A DNA stretch of 64,000 nucleotides, taken from assembly GCF_030532965.1 (NCBI RefSeq), contig NZ_JAUNKC010000011.1, forward strand, positions 1 to 64,000, read 5' to 3'. Under the pieces are notes generated by a model. It did no database searches and was not told where the DNA came from. It saw nothing but the letters and a program-made list of their open reading frames with translations. Both the position numbers and the translations under genes were made by a program. The stretch comes from Corynebacterium sp. (GTDB lineage Bacteria > Actinomycetota > Actinomycetes > Mycobacteriales > Mycobacteriaceae). Positions 28,124 to 38,584 of the stretch are shown in pieces (the stretch's first letter is position 1; each line of letters starts with the position of its first letter).

Positions 28124-29752
28124 ATGGCGGAGCTTACGATCTCCTCCGATGAGATCCGTAGCGCGATTGCGAACTACACCTCGAGCTACTCCGCGGAGGC
28201 CTCCCGTGAGGAGGTCGGCGTGGTCATTTCCACCGCTGATGGTATTGCCCAGGTATCTGGTCTTCCATCTGTAATGGCAAATGAGCTGCTCGAGTTCCCA
28301 GGCGGCGTTATCGGCGTCGCACAGAACCTTGACACCGACCGCGTCGGCGTCGTGGTCCTGGGTAACTACGAGACACTTAAAGAAGGCGATGAAGTAAAGA
28401 GGACTGGCGACGTTCTCTCCATCCCGGTCGGCGACAAGTTCCTCGGCCGCGTCATCAACCCACTGGGTCAGCCTATCGACGGCCTGGGTGCCATCGAAGC
28501 TGAAGAGGACCGTGTCCTCGAACTGCAGGCACCTTCCGTTCTGCAGCGCCAGCCAGTTGGTGAGCCAATGCAGACCGGCATCAAGGCTATTGACGCCATG
28601 ACCCCAATTGGTCGTGGTCAGCGTCAGTTGATCATTGGTGACCGCAAGACCGGTAAGACCGCTGTCTGCATCGACACCATCTTGAACCAAAAGGCAAACT
28701 GGGAAACCGGCGATAAGACCAAGCAGGTGCGCTGCATCTACGTGGCTATCGGCCAGAAGGGTTCCACCATTGCCGCAGTGCGTAAGACTTTAGAAGAGCA
28801 CGGCGCGCTGGAATACACCACCATCGTTGCAGCTCCTGCATCCGATTCCGCTGGCTTCAAGTGGCTGGCACCGTTTGCCGGTGCAGCTTTGGGTCAGCAC
28901 TGGATGTACCAGGGCTACCACGTGCTGGTGATTTACGATGATCTGACCAAGCAGGCTGAAGCTTACCGTGCTATCTCCCTGTTGCTGCGTCGTCCACCGG
29001 GCCGCGAGGCTTACCCAGGTGACGTCTTCTACCTGCATTCCCGCTTGTTGGAGCGTGCTGCAAAGCTTTCCGACGACATGGGCGCAGGTTCCATGACCGC
29101 ACTGCCGATCATCGAAACCAAGGCAAACGACGTTTCCGCCTTCATTCCTACCAACGTGATTTCTATTACCGATGGTCAGGTGTTCTTGGAGTCCGACCTG
29201 TTCAACCAGGGTGTCCGCCCAGCTATCAACGTTGGTGTATCGGTGTCCCGTGTTGGTGGTGCAGCTCAGACCAAGGGCATGAAGAAGGTTTCTGGTTCCT
29301 TGCGTTTGGATCTTGCTGCTTACCGCGACTTGGAAGCATTCGCAACGTTCGCTTCCGACCTCGACCCAGCCTCCAAGGCACAGCTCGACCGCGGCGCTCG
29401 CCTGGTCGAACTGCTCAAGCAGGCTGAAAACTCACCACAATCCGTCGAACACCAGATCATTTCCATCTGGCTTGCGGGTGAGGGCGAATTCGACAACGTT
29501 CCCGTCGAAGACATTCGCCGCTTCGAGGCAGAGCTGCACGACCACCTGCACTCATCTGCCCCAGAGGTGTATGAGCAAATCGCCGGTGGCGCCCAGCTCT
29601 CGGAAGAATCACAGAACACACTCATCGCTCAGACCGATGCTTTCAAGCGGTCCTTCCAGACCACCGATGGCACCCCGGTTATCAATGAGGCTGAGGTAGA
29701 TGCCTTGCCTGCTGAGCAGGTCAAGAAACAAACGCTGACGGTCAAGAAGTAA
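28124..29752 (+). CDS. atpA: ATP synthase F1 subunit alpha
   Basis: A 542-aa non-catalytic nucleotide-binding subunit of the F1 hexamer. Walker A is GDRKTGKTA (about 172-180), and the alpha/beta signature [10 protein letters not shown] is present. The C-terminus carries the extra ~30 residues found in actinobacterial alpha subunits. GAGCAGGAAG precedes the ATG. Confidence 0.98.
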   Translation: MAELTISSDEIRSAIANYTSSYSAEASREEVGVVISTADGIAQVSGLPSVMANELLEFPGGVIGVAQNLDTDRVGVVVLGNYETLKEGDEVKRTGDVLSIPVGDKFLGRVINPLGQPIDGLGAIEAEEDRVLELQAPSVLQRQPVGEPMQTGIKAIDAMTPIGRGQRQLIIGDRKTGKTAVCIDTILNQKANWETGDKTKQVRCIYVAIGQKGSTIAAVRKTLEEHGALEYTTIVAAPASDSAGFKWLAPFAGAALGQHWMYQGYHVLVIYDDLTKQAEAYRAISLLLRRPPGREAYPGDVFYLHSRLLERAAKLSDDMGAGSMTALPIIETKANDVSAFIPTNVISITDGQVFLESDLFNQGVRPAINVGVSVSRVGGAAQTKGMKKVSGSLRLDLAAYRDLEAFATFASDLDPASKAQLDRGARLVELLKQAENSPQSVEHQIISIWLAGEGEFDNVPVEDIRRFEAELHDHLHSSAPEVYEQIAGGAQLSEESQNTLIAQTDAFKRSFQTTDGTPVINEAEVDALPAEQVKKQTLTVKK

Positions 29753-29806
29753 CGAATGGTTCTTACTAAGATGACCCATCAAACGAAAGGAAGGAGGCGT
29801 TAAGAT

Positions 29807-30784
29807 ATGGCTAGTCTTCGCGAACTACGTAACCGTATTCGTTCGGTCAATTCGACGAAGAAGATCACAAAGGCTCAGGAGCTGATCGCAACTTCGCGCA
29901 TCACCAAGGCCCAGGCCCGCGTGGAAGCTTCTGAACCCTACGCCACCGAAATCCACAAGGTGATGGAACGTCTGGCCTCAGCAAGTTCACTCGACCACCC
30001 GATGTTGCGCGAACGCGACAACGCCAAGCGCGCAGCTATCTTGGTTGTCTCCAGTGACCGTGGCATGTGTGGCGGCTACAACTACAACGTTTTCAAGAAG
30101 GCAGCTGAATTAGAAAAGCTCCTTACCGAAAAAGGTTACGAAGTAGTTCGCTACATTACGGGCAACAAGGGCGTTGGCTACTACAACTTCCGTGGCGGCA
30201 ACTACGCAGGTGCATGGACCGGATTTTCCCAAGATCCAACATGGGCTGGTACTCACGCAGTTCGTCGGCACCTCATTGATGGCTTCCTGGCTGGTTCTGA
30301 TGGCACCGCGAAGTATCGCGAGGGTCTCAATTCTGAGGAAGGCGAATCAGTTCAAGGTTTCGATTCTGTACACATCGTGTACACCGAATTCGAATCTATG
30401 CTGACCCAAACCCCACGTGCTCACCAGCTTCTGCCAATCGTGCCGGTTGTGGAGATCGAGGAAATCCCGCAAGGCGAAGGCATTTTGGATAATGTCGGCG
30501 AGCCTGAGCCAGATTATGAGTTTGAACCAGATGCAGACACCTTGATGGAAACATTGCTTCCGCAGTATGTGTCGCGCACCTTGTTCGCAATGTTCCTTGA
30601 AGCTTCGGCTTCGGAATCGGCTTCTCGTCGTAACGCGATGAAGTCTGCTACTGACAACGCTACTGAATTGGTCAAGGACTTAAGTCGTGTGGCTAACCAG
30701 GCGCGTCAGGCACAGATCACCCAGGAAATCACAGAGATCGTCGGTGGCGCTGGTGCGCTCGCCGAAAGCGGAGAAAGTGACTAG
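29807..30784 (+). CDS. atpG: ATP synthase F1 subunit gamma
   Basis: A 325-aa central-shaft subunit. The N-terminal helix LRELRNRIRSVNSTKKITKAQ and the C-terminal helix ESASRRNAMKSATDNA form the rotor coiled coil. An acidic insert near 215-245 (GEGILDNVGEPEPDYEFEP) makes it longer than the E. coli protein, as in other actinobacteria. AAGGAAGGAGG precedes the ATG. Confidence 0.97.
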   Translation: MASLRELRNRIRSVNSTKKITKAQELIATSRITKAQARVEASEPYATEIHKVMERLASASSLDHPMLRERDNAKRAAILVVSSDRGMCGGYNYNVFKKAAELEKLLTEKGYEVVRYITGNKGVGYYNFRGGNYAGAWTGFSQDPTWAGTHAVRRHLIDGFLAGSDGTAKYREGLNSEEGESVQGFDSVHIVYTEFESMLTQTPRAHQLLPIVPVVEIEEIPQGEGILDNVGEPEPDYEFEPDADTLMETLLPQYVSRTLFAMFLEASASESASRRNAMKSATDNATELVKDLSRVANQARQAQITQEITEIVGGAGALAESGESD

Positions 30785-32230
<1,446 letters not shown>

Positions 32231-32243
32231 GGGAGGCGAGCAC

Positions 32244-32615
32244 ATGGCTGACGTCACCGTTGAACTGGTTTCGGTGGAGCGTATGTTGTGGTCGGGTAAG
32301 GCCACGATCGTTACCGCACAAACCACCGAAGGTGAGATCGGTGTGCTGCCTGGCCATGAGCCATTGCTCGGTAAACTTGTCGAGAATGGCGTCGTGACTA
32401 TTCGCCCGACCGAAGGTGACAAGCTGGTTGCCGCAGTGCAAGGCGGGTATCTCTCCGTCGATAAGGAAAAAGTCACTATCCTGGCGGATTACGCGATCTG
32501 GGCTGATGAGGTTGATGCCTCGCAGGCTGAGTCGCTGCTGCAGGATAGCGATGAGGATATCCGAGCACGTGCTGAGGCTGAGCTAAAGGCAGTCCGCAGG
32601 AGCGCGGAGTCTTAA
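32244..32615 (+). CDS. atpC: ATP synthase F1 subunit epsilon
   Basis: A 123-aa rotor-foot subunit with the N-terminal beta-barrel ([16 protein letters not shown]) and a short helical C-terminus. It regulates ATP hydrolysis. Last gene of the operon, 13 nt after atpD with GGGGAGG before the ATG. Confidence 0.97.
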   Translation: MADVTVELVSVERMLWSGKATIVTAQTTEGEIGVLPGHEPLLGKLVENGVVTIRPTEGDKLVAAVQGGYLSVDKEKVTILADYAIWADEVDASQAESLLQDSDEDIRARAEAELKAVRRSAES

Positions 32616-32637
32616 AGTCTCATTTCCTTGAGACTTT
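32614..32637 (+). terminator. First hairpin after atpC
   Basis: AAAGTCTCA pairs with TGAGACTTT around a 6-nt loop, starting within the atpC stop codon. Confidence 0.6.
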
Positions 32638-32660
32638 GAACTTCGGCCAGCGGTTTAGAT

Positions 32661-32708
32661 TGACCCCCATTTCCACACAACCCTAACGGGTGGTGGAAAT
32701 GGGGGTCA
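32661..32708 (+). terminator. Strong terminator of the atp operon
   Basis: A perfect 16-bp stem (32661-32676 with 32693-32708) and a 16-nt loop, followed by TTCCTTT. It is the strongest hairpin near the operon end. Confidence 0.8.
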
Positions 32709-32874
32709 TTCCTTTGACGGATATTGGGCTATCAATATAATCGGGATTTTTCGTGCAATTGATTTGCGGAGTAAACTTTGCGGATATACGAGCAACCTTA
32801 AAAACTCCAGTCTCGTTTTGTGTAAAAGCGTGTGAGTGGGCGACAAAAATCCAGCGGTGTGAGGGGTGTAGTGA

Positions 32875-33351
32875 ATGTCAACCGTCATGTGGGTTACAGC
32901 AGCGTATTGGGGGTTGACTGCGGTTTTGCTCGTCGTCGTGGGGTTGGGGGCTTATCGGTTTTTTCGAATTCGCTCAAGCGGAATTCCGGTGATTATGCGT
33001 CGCATGCCAGCCGAAGGCAATCATGGTTGGCGCAATGGATTATTGCGCTATGCCGGTAAAGAAGTGAAGTTTTATCAGATTAGGTCCTTAAGCCCAGCCG
33101 CCGACGCAGTTTTCGACCGTTATGAGGTTGAACTGAATGGTCAACGAGACTTAAAAGAACACGAAGCCCCCTTTGTACCGTTTGATACCCCTATCACCAT
33201 GTTTAGTCACAACGGGGTGGAGTACGAAGCACAAATGTCCACCCACGGCCGTATGGCTTTTGTCTCATGGGTGGAGGCGGCACCGGATTCACGCACCGAT
33301 AAGATCAGCCCGAGCGAGTTAAAACGCCGAATGCGTCACAAGAATCACTAA
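32875..33351 (+). CDS. DUF2550 family membrane protein
   Basis: A 158-aa protein with one N-terminal membrane helix (about 8-28) and a soluble domain of roughly 125 residues, matching the actinobacterial DUF2550 family that is regularly encoded after atpC. Function unknown. GAGGGGTG precedes the ATG at 32875. C-terminus is basic (KRRMRHKNH). Confidence 0.8.
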   Translation: MSTVMWVTAAYWGLTAVLLVVVGLGAYRFFRIRSSGIPVIMRRMPAEGNHGWRNGLLRYAGKEVKFYQIRSLSPAADAVFDRYEVELNGQRDLKEHEAPFVPFDTPITMFSHNGVEYEAQMSTHGRMAFVSWVEAAPDSRTDKISPSELKRRMRHKNH

Positions 33352-33369
33352 CACTGGTTGTAATTCGAC

Positions 33370-33375
33370 TACGCT
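33370..33375 (+). promoter_or_regulatory. -10 box of nucS
   Basis: TACGCT ends 8 nt before the ATG at 33384 with no ribosome site between. Confidence 0.4.
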
Positions 33376-33383
33376 TGTTCAGC

Positions 33384-34079
33384 ATGCGCCTTGTTATTGC
33401 TAGATGTTCCGTTGATTACGTGGGTCGCCTGGAAGCGCACCTGCCGTCGGCCGATCGGTTATTGATGGTGAAAGCGGATGGCTCAGTGTCCATCCACGCC
33501 GATGATCGTGCCTATAAGCCGTTGAATTGGATGACGCCGCCGTGCACGTTGACGGAGCTTGATCGTCCAGAGAATTCAGGCGGTTCGGAAGAAATGGCTG
33601 CCTTTTGGATAGTTGAGAATAAGAAAGGCGAGCAGTTACGGATAACTCTGGAAGCCATCCATTCCGATCTATCCTATGATCTGGGCGAAGACCCTGGTCT
33701 GGTCAAGGACGGCGTAGAGGCACATCTTCAAGAACTCTTGGCGGAGCATATTGAAACGCTCGGTGAAGGATATGACCTGATTAGACGCGAGTACCCGACT
33801 CCAATCGGACCGGTGGACATTCTTTGTCGTGATGGTGGGGGTGGCACCATTGCCGTCGAGGTCAAGCGGCGAGGTGGGATAGATGGCGTCGAGCAATTGA
33901 GTCGGTATCTGGAATTGTTAAATCGCGATCTTCTCCTGGCTCCGGTGGAGGGGATTTTCGCTGCCCAGGAGATTAAACCTCAAGCACGCACATTGGCGGA
34001 GGACCGTGGTATCCGTTGCGTTGTCTTGGATTACGATTCGCTGCGGGGAATCGAGTCGACGGAATTGCGGTTGTTTTAG
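33384..34079 (+). CDS. nucS: Mismatch-specific endonuclease NucS (EndoMS)
   Basis: A 231-aa nuclease of the non-canonical mismatch repair used by actinobacteria and archaea that lack MutS/MutL. It cleaves both strands at mismatches. The N-terminal DNA-binding domain is followed by a RecB-like nuclease core with Asp145, Glu159 and Lys161 ([15 protein letters not shown]). The protein ends in LRLF, which resembles the C-terminal clamp-binding peptide known for this family. I chose the ATG at 33384, which gives the family start MRLVIARC, over a TTG 9 bases upstream. Confidence 0.96.
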   Translation: MRLVIARCSVDYVGRLEAHLPSADRLLMVKADGSVSIHADDRAYKPLNWMTPPCTLTELDRPENSGGSEEMAAFWIVENKKGEQLRITLEAIHSDLSYDLGEDPGLVKDGVEAHLQELLAEHIETLGEGYDLIRREYPTPIGPVDILCRDGGGGTIAVEVKRRGGIDGVEQLSRYLELLNRDLLLAPVEGIFAAQEIKPQARTLAEDRGIRCVVLDYDSLRGIESTELRLF

Positions 34080-34364
34080 ATGGCGCGAAAGAATCGACGT
34101 CGGGAAGAGACCGCACGGACATTACCAGCAGATGGTGCCAGCTACCTAGGGGTTCGTGAGGTGATTGGTCCGAGCTGGACGAATGGCGCTACGTTCTTAG
34201 TCCGGCGGATTGGCAGCCATGCTGCGGTGAAATTTTACGTGTGCCCGGGGTGCAACCAGAATATTCCGCCGGGGATTGCTCATGTGGTGGCTTGGCCGAA
34301 GGATTATGGCCGCGGTGCTGAGGACCGGAGGCATTGGCATTCGCCGTGTTGGGAGCGTCGATAA
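34080..34364 (+). CDS. Small Cys/His protein translated with nucS
   Basis: A 94-aa basic protein whose ATG follows the nucS stop directly, so it is probably co-translated. Cys55 and Cys58 (CPGC), His68, His85/His87 and Cys90 (HWHSPC) could bind zinc and recall zinc-ribbon or HNH-like folds. The N-terminus is Arg/Lys-rich. I know similar small proteins downstream of nucS in actinobacteria, but no function. A role with NucS or DNA is inference from position. Confidence 0.8.
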   Translation: MARKNRRREETARTLPADGASYLGVREVIGPSWTNGATFLVRRIGSHAAVKFYVCPGCNQNIPPGIAHVVAWPKDYGRGAEDRRHWHSPCWERR

Positions 34365-34372
34365 GCACAACA

Positions 34373-34415
34373 AAAAGTTCCTTGGAATTCTTCCGAAGAA
34401 GCCCAAGGAACTTTT
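34373..34415. terminator. Bidirectional terminator
   Basis: A 13-bp perfect stem (34373-34385 with 34403-34415) rich in A on the left and T on the right, between convergent genes. It works as a U-tailed hairpin in both directions. Confidence 0.8.
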
Positions 34416-34422
34416 CTAACTA

Positions 34423-34881
34423 TTAGGCGACAGGTTGGGTGATTTCGAGAAGCACGCCGCCTGCATCTTTAGGATGTACAAAGTTGATCTTTGCTCCGCC
34501 GGTACCGACCTTTGGTGCTGGGTAGAGCAGTCGAACGCCTTGTTCTTTCAAGTGCTCGGACAGTGCGTCAATATCAGAGGTGCGCAGGCACATTTGCTGC
34601 AGGCCTGGGCCCTTCTTCTCGATGAACTTAGCGATGGTTGATTCTTCATTTAGGGGTGCTAGCAGCTGAATCATGCCGTCCGTGGTGCCGAGGTTTTTCG
34701 GCCCGATCATCGCTTCAACCACGCCTTGTTCCTCGTTGGTTTCTTGGTGGTGGTTGACCCAACCAAAAGCGGAGCGGTAGAACTCGATCGCAGCATCAAG
34801 ATCAGGGACGGCGATACCGACGTGATCTAAACAAATGACAAGTTCGTGGGGGATTTCAATTGCAGAAATGTCATGACTCAT
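34423..34881 (-). CDS. mce: Methylmalonyl-CoA epimerase
   Basis: A 152-aa vicinal-oxygen-chelate protein that interconverts (R)- and (S)-methylmalonyl-CoA in propionate metabolism. LDHVGIAVPDLDAAIEFY opens the first repeat and VLLEITQ near the end gives the metal-binding glutamate. The mutase genes are not in the window. I chose the ATG at 34881 over 34890: TACTAT (34889-34894) ends 7 nt before it, so the upstream ATG would lie inside the -10 box. Confidence 0.9.
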   Translation of the reverse strand: MSHDISAIEIPHELVICLDHVGIAVPDLDAAIEFYRSAFGWVNHHQETNEEQGVVEAMIGPKNLGTTDGMIQLLAPLNEESTIAKFIEKKGPGLQQMCLRTSDIDALSEHLKEQGVRLLYPAPKVGTGGAKINFVHPKDAGGVLLEITQPVA

Positions 34882-35019
34882 AATCGCCATAGTAGTAGTG
34901 CGCAGGCGGATATGCTTACCGTAGAGCTGTGAAAAATCTCAAATATTCATAGCTGCCGAATTATCGAGATAAAAAGCTTGGTATTCCTTACCCCAGAACG
35001 CACCATGGGCAGAACCAGA

Positions 35020-35025
35020 TACAAT
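35020..35025 (+). promoter_or_regulatory. -10 box of the thiamine-binding-type gene
   Basis: TACAAT ends 8 nt before the ATG at 35034; no ribosome site between. Confidence 0.55.
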
Positions 35026-35033
35026 CAAAAACC

Positions 35034-35345
35034 ATGATCGTTGCTTTTTCCGTCGCCCCCACAGAAGTTCCCAATGCCGAAGCCGAAATGAGCGAGGCCG
35101 TCGCCGCTGCAGTGAAAATTGTGCGTGAGTCTGGTCTACCCAATGAGACTAATGCGATGTTTACCCTGATTGAAGGGGAGTGGGACGAAGTTATGGCGGT
35201 GGTAAAGGCTGCTACGGAGGCGGTACTGGCGGTGTCACCGCGGGTGGGGTTAGTCCTTAAAGCGGATATTCGCCCTGGCGTTTCGGGGCAATTACGCGGC
35301 AAAGTGGAATCCGTGGAGCGCCACCTTTCTGGTTTCGAGAAATAA
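35034..35345 (+). CDS. MTH1187 / thiamine-binding family protein
   Basis: A 103-aa protein of the MTH1187/YkoF-like family (formerly DUF77), alpha/beta with a ferredoxin-like fold. VAFSVAPTEV at the start and the segment VGLVLKADIRPG near the end are typical. Some members bind thiamine; this one's ligand is not evident. Single-gene unit with a leaderless start. Confidence 0.8.
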   Translation: MIVAFSVAPTEVPNAEAEMSEAVAAAVKIVRESGLPNETNAMFTLIEGEWDEVMAVVKAATEAVLAVSPRVGLVLKADIRPGVSGQLRGKVESVERHLSGFEK

Positions 35346-35435
35346 ATAGTGTAGTGGCGCTTGGTTTTGGGTATTCTGCCACTATAGAAAACTTCTTTCC
35401 CGCACGTAATAGTTCGATTGATAAAAGGATCGTTT

Positions 35436-36383
35436 GTGACTCTTCCTAATTCCACCCCTAACCGTTTCGTCGCTGGTGCCATCGATTTGGGAGAAGTAAA
35501 AGCCCGGGCAGAGGCGCGTGCCCAGGCAGAAGCGCAGGCCGCAGCGAAGAGCAGCGGTGCCGCTGGGGGTGGGGTAGAGCTCGTAGCAACATTAACGATG
35601 GAAAACGTCGAGGACGAGCTAATCAAACGTTCTGCCCAAGTGCCTGTCATTGTGTTGATTGGCACCCCGCGCAGCCCAGATTCAGAGCAATTACAAGCGG
35701 ATTTTAGTGTATTGGCGAACAATGCTGGTGGTGCGTTCGTGTTTCGCTATATCGACGCCGATGCGACGCCGCAGGTAGCGCAGATGTTCGGAATATCAGG
35801 GCTGCCAACCGTTGTGGCTTTGGCGGCGGGACAACCGATCGCAAATTTTGAAGGCGGGCAACCGACAGCCGCGTTGCAGCAATGGACTGATGCCGTTGTT
35901 GCTGCCGTTGCTGGTCAGCTTCCGGGACTGCCCGCAGCAGCTGAGCCTTCCGACGGTTCGGAATCACCGGAGGATCCGCGTTTCGCTCCAGCGACGGAGA
36001 TGCTAGGCGCTGGTGATTTTGCGGGAGCGATTGAGGTATACGAGTCGATCCTTGCACATGAACCGAAAAATGCCGAGGCACAAGCTGCGCGCGATAACGC
36101 CCGATTGCTATTGCGGCTGCAGCAGGCCGATCGCGATACCGATCCGATCGCAGCAGCGGATGCAGAACCGCACAATATCGAGCGGGTTTTCGCAGCAGCT
36201 GACGCCTTGATCGCAATGGGGGATGCGGAAGGAGCATTCGGGTGGCTGATTACAGCACTGACCCAGATTCCTGAGGAGAAGGCGCGCATTCGCGATAGAT
36301 TATTGGAACTATTTGCGCTTTTCGACGCCGCCGACGCCCGCGTTCTCAAGGCCCGCGCGCAAATGGCAAACGCGCTGTTTTAG
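35436..36383 (+). CDS. Thioredoxin-fold / TPR protein (CnoX-like)
   Basis: A 315-aa cytoplasmic protein. A short Ala/Glu-rich N-terminal segment precedes a thioredoxin-like domain (about 50-150, with SGLPTVVALAAGQP) and C-terminal TPR-type helices (AIEVYESILAHEPKNAEAQAA). The redox CXXC is absent: GTPRSPDSEQ sits at its place, so it is probably a chaperone-type protein rather than an oxidoreductase. The layout is that of the YbbN/CnoX family. The start is GTG at 35436 with AAAAGGA upstream, not the TTG 18 bases earlier. Confidence 0.85.
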   Translation: MTLPNSTPNRFVAGAIDLGEVKARAEARAQAEAQAAAKSSGAAGGGVELVATLTMENVEDELIKRSAQVPVIVLIGTPRSPDSEQLQADFSVLANNAGGAFVFRYIDADATPQVAQMFGISGLPTVVALAAGQPIANFEGGQPTAALQQWTDAVVAAVAGQLPGLPAAAEPSDGSESPEDPRFAPATEMLGAGDFAGAIEVYESILAHEPKNAEAQAARDNARLLLRLQQADRDTDPIAAADAEPHNIERVFAAADALIAMGDAEGAFGWLITALTQIPEEKARIRDRLLELFALFDAADARVLKARAQMANALF

Positions 36384-36394
36384 CTTGGTGAACC

Positions 36395-37984
36395 ATGCGT
36401 AAGTATTTACAGACTGTAGCGGTAGTAACCGCAGTTGCAACAAGTGCTTCGTTATTGACTGCCTGCTCGGTGTTTGAACCGGACATTGATCCGTGTGTTG
36501 TCCAGGTTAATGGTGAAGAACCGGAGGCGCGCGTTACGCCAGGAATGACTCGTGATGCGGCGGGCTTCCGAATTTTGAAGATGATCTCTTCCGGCTTGGT
36601 GCATTTAGACACCGATAATAATGTCGCTATGGATCTGGCTAAATCGATCGAAAAGACGTCACCAACGACATATGTCGTTGAGCTACGACCAGGTTTAAAG
36701 TTCTCTGACGGTTCTCGCATTACTTCCCGTAGCTTCGTCGATTCGTGGAATTTTATTGTCGCTACTGACGAATTGAATGCGGAGTTTTTCCAGCCTATCG
36801 CAGGCTTTGCGGAAAAAACGCCGTCGATGCGGGGGTTGACCGTAACGAGCGACACTCGTTTCACGATCGAATTGTCACAGCCCACACCGGATTTCCTGAT
36901 GCAATTAAGCCACCCGGTTTTTGCCGCGCAGCCAGCATCTGCGCTTTCGGCGGATCAGAAATTCACTCTCACTCCGGTTAGTAGTGGGCCTTACGTGGTC
37001 GAGACATGGGTGCGCAATCAATCGCTTAAACTGCGAGTGAATCCGGAGTATACCGGCCCCCGTAAGCCCGAGAACGATGGGGTGACAATGAGTTTCTTCA
37101 TCGGTCGAAAACTACCGTTCGAAGAATTGCAACGCGGCACCCTCGATGTTTTCGATAGCGTCAATGGTTCTGATATCAAACAAGCGCACAAGGAGTTTGA
37201 ATTCTATAACAAGCCTGGCGCTGCTGTTTTGGAGCTCAGCATTCATTCCGAAACTCCGCATTTTCAGGGGACGGAAGGAAAATTGCGTCGTGAAGCGATT
37301 TCCTTGAGCATCGATCGGGACAAGATTGCCAAAGAAACATTGAAAGGTACGTTCGTGCCTGCGTATTCATTCGTGCCCCCGGGAATCCCAGGTGTGGACG
37401 AATCGATCGGGGTGAAAAGTTACGACCCGGAGCGCGCCCGTGAACTGTGGGCACAAGCGGATTTGATAAATCCCTTTGATTTCGAAGTTCCGGTGCATTA
37501 CAACTGGGATTCTGGGGACAATCGTGCATGGGGGCCGGAGGTTGCGCAGCAACTCAAGAAAACCTTGGGCATTAATGCGTTCCCGGAACCGGGTTCGGAC
37601 CATGCCAGGTTCAGGTATGACTACCATGACGTCCGGTTTAATGGCGTATATCGCACCGGTTGGCGTGCTGATTTCCCATCCATTCGTAATTATTTGGAAA
37701 ATAACTACGCTTCTGATGGGGTATCGAACGACACCAAGTATTCGAACCCGCACGTTGATGAACTGCTTAAACAAGCTGATGCTGCGCAGTCTGAAGAAGA
37801 AGCGATGGCTTTGTACAACAAGGCGCACGAGCTTATTGTCGCTGACCTCCCGGCCATTCCGTTCTTATATCCGGCAGTCACTGCCGCTTGGACTTCCAGA
37901 GTCTCCGATGTCGGTTTTGGCTTTGACACTTTGCCGGAATACCACCACATTAAAATCGATGATAATCGATGTAAGAAATCGTAG
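36395..37984 (+). CDS. ABC-type peptide-binding lipoprotein (SBP family 5)
   Basis: A 529-aa extracytoplasmic solute-binding lipoprotein of the OppA/DppA class. The lipobox is LTAC with Cys24. It has the family pattern YVVELRPGLKFSDGSRITSRSF and a C-terminal YNKAHELIVADLPAIPFLYP. It likely captures oligopeptides or another nitrogen source. No permease or ATPase gene lies beside it, so it either serves a transporter elsewhere or has another role. It starts 11 nt after the preceding CDS. Confidence 0.88.
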   Translation: MRKYLQTVAVVTAVATSASLLTACSVFEPDIDPCVVQVNGEEPEARVTPGMTRDAAGFRILKMISSGLVHLDTDNNVAMDLAKSIEKTSPTTYVVELRPGLKFSDGSRITSRSFVDSWNFIVATDELNAEFFQPIAGFAEKTPSMRGLTVTSDTRFTIELSQPTPDFLMQLSHPVFAAQPASALSADQKFTLTPVSSGPYVVETWVRNQSLKLRVNPEYTGPRKPENDGVTMSFFIGRKLPFEELQRGTLDVFDSVNGSDIKQAHKEFEFYNKPGAAVLELSIHSETPHFQGTEGKLRREAISLSIDRDKIAKETLKGTFVPAYSFVPPGIPGVDESIGVKSYDPERARELWAQADLINPFDFEVPVHYNWDSGDNRAWGPEVAQQLKKTLGINAFPEPGSDHARFRYDYHDVRFNGVYRTGWRADFPSIRNYLENNYASDGVSNDTKYSNPHVDELLKQADAAQSEEEAMALYNKAHELIVADLPAIPFLYPAVTAAWTSRVSDVGFGFDTLPEYHHIKIDDNRCKKS

Positions 37985-38584
37985 ATCTTTTGCTTTTAAA
38001 ATATTTAGCAGATCGATTAAAATGAATCGTGAATTAAATATAGACGGCAATAGATGTTAAAAGTGTAAATATGACCTAATTTATAGCTTTTCTTTAAATG
38101 AGGACATTTTCCGGCTATAACTTGGCTGAATGCTTAGGTTTCTTTCAGCCGCTAGTTTTCATTATTTGGCAATCGGGAATATTGCCGTTAAACATTTCTC
38201 CAGTTCATGGTAGCTTTACGGCTGTTTAATGGTGGGGTACGTTCGGAAATCGGGAAGTGTGGATGGTTAAATGTGGATCCGCTAAGTGAAATTCCCTAAT
38301 TAATTTTAGTAAAAATTAAGTCAGCACATTATTTTCCCCCGAAGTGAGGTGGCCGCCGGATCGCTGCATTTATGCTATCTGTGCAGGTTGTTTGCATTAT
38401 TGCTGGTTGAAGTTTTATGAATGCCAGGGGGTAAAATTTTAATATAATTTAAAGGTTTTGCTCGTGTTTTTAGCTGATGGACAGAACTCTAGGATGAGAA
38501 CTGAAATATGCCGGTTTTGTATCTAAATAGGCATTAATTTCTTTTTAAATCAATGAGGAAATCAGTTAAGGAGGGAGTCCGGGC
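37985..38584. other. AT-rich 600-bp intergenic region before the adhesin gene
   Basis: No gene is seen in either strand. The DNA is markedly richer in A and T than its surroundings, with many short runs such as TTAATTTTAG and TTTTAATATAATTTAAAG. A GGAGGGAG ribosome site lies just before the adhesin ATG. Such tracts in corynebacteria can be bound by Lsr2-type silencers (CgpS); that is inference here. Confidence 0.5.
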
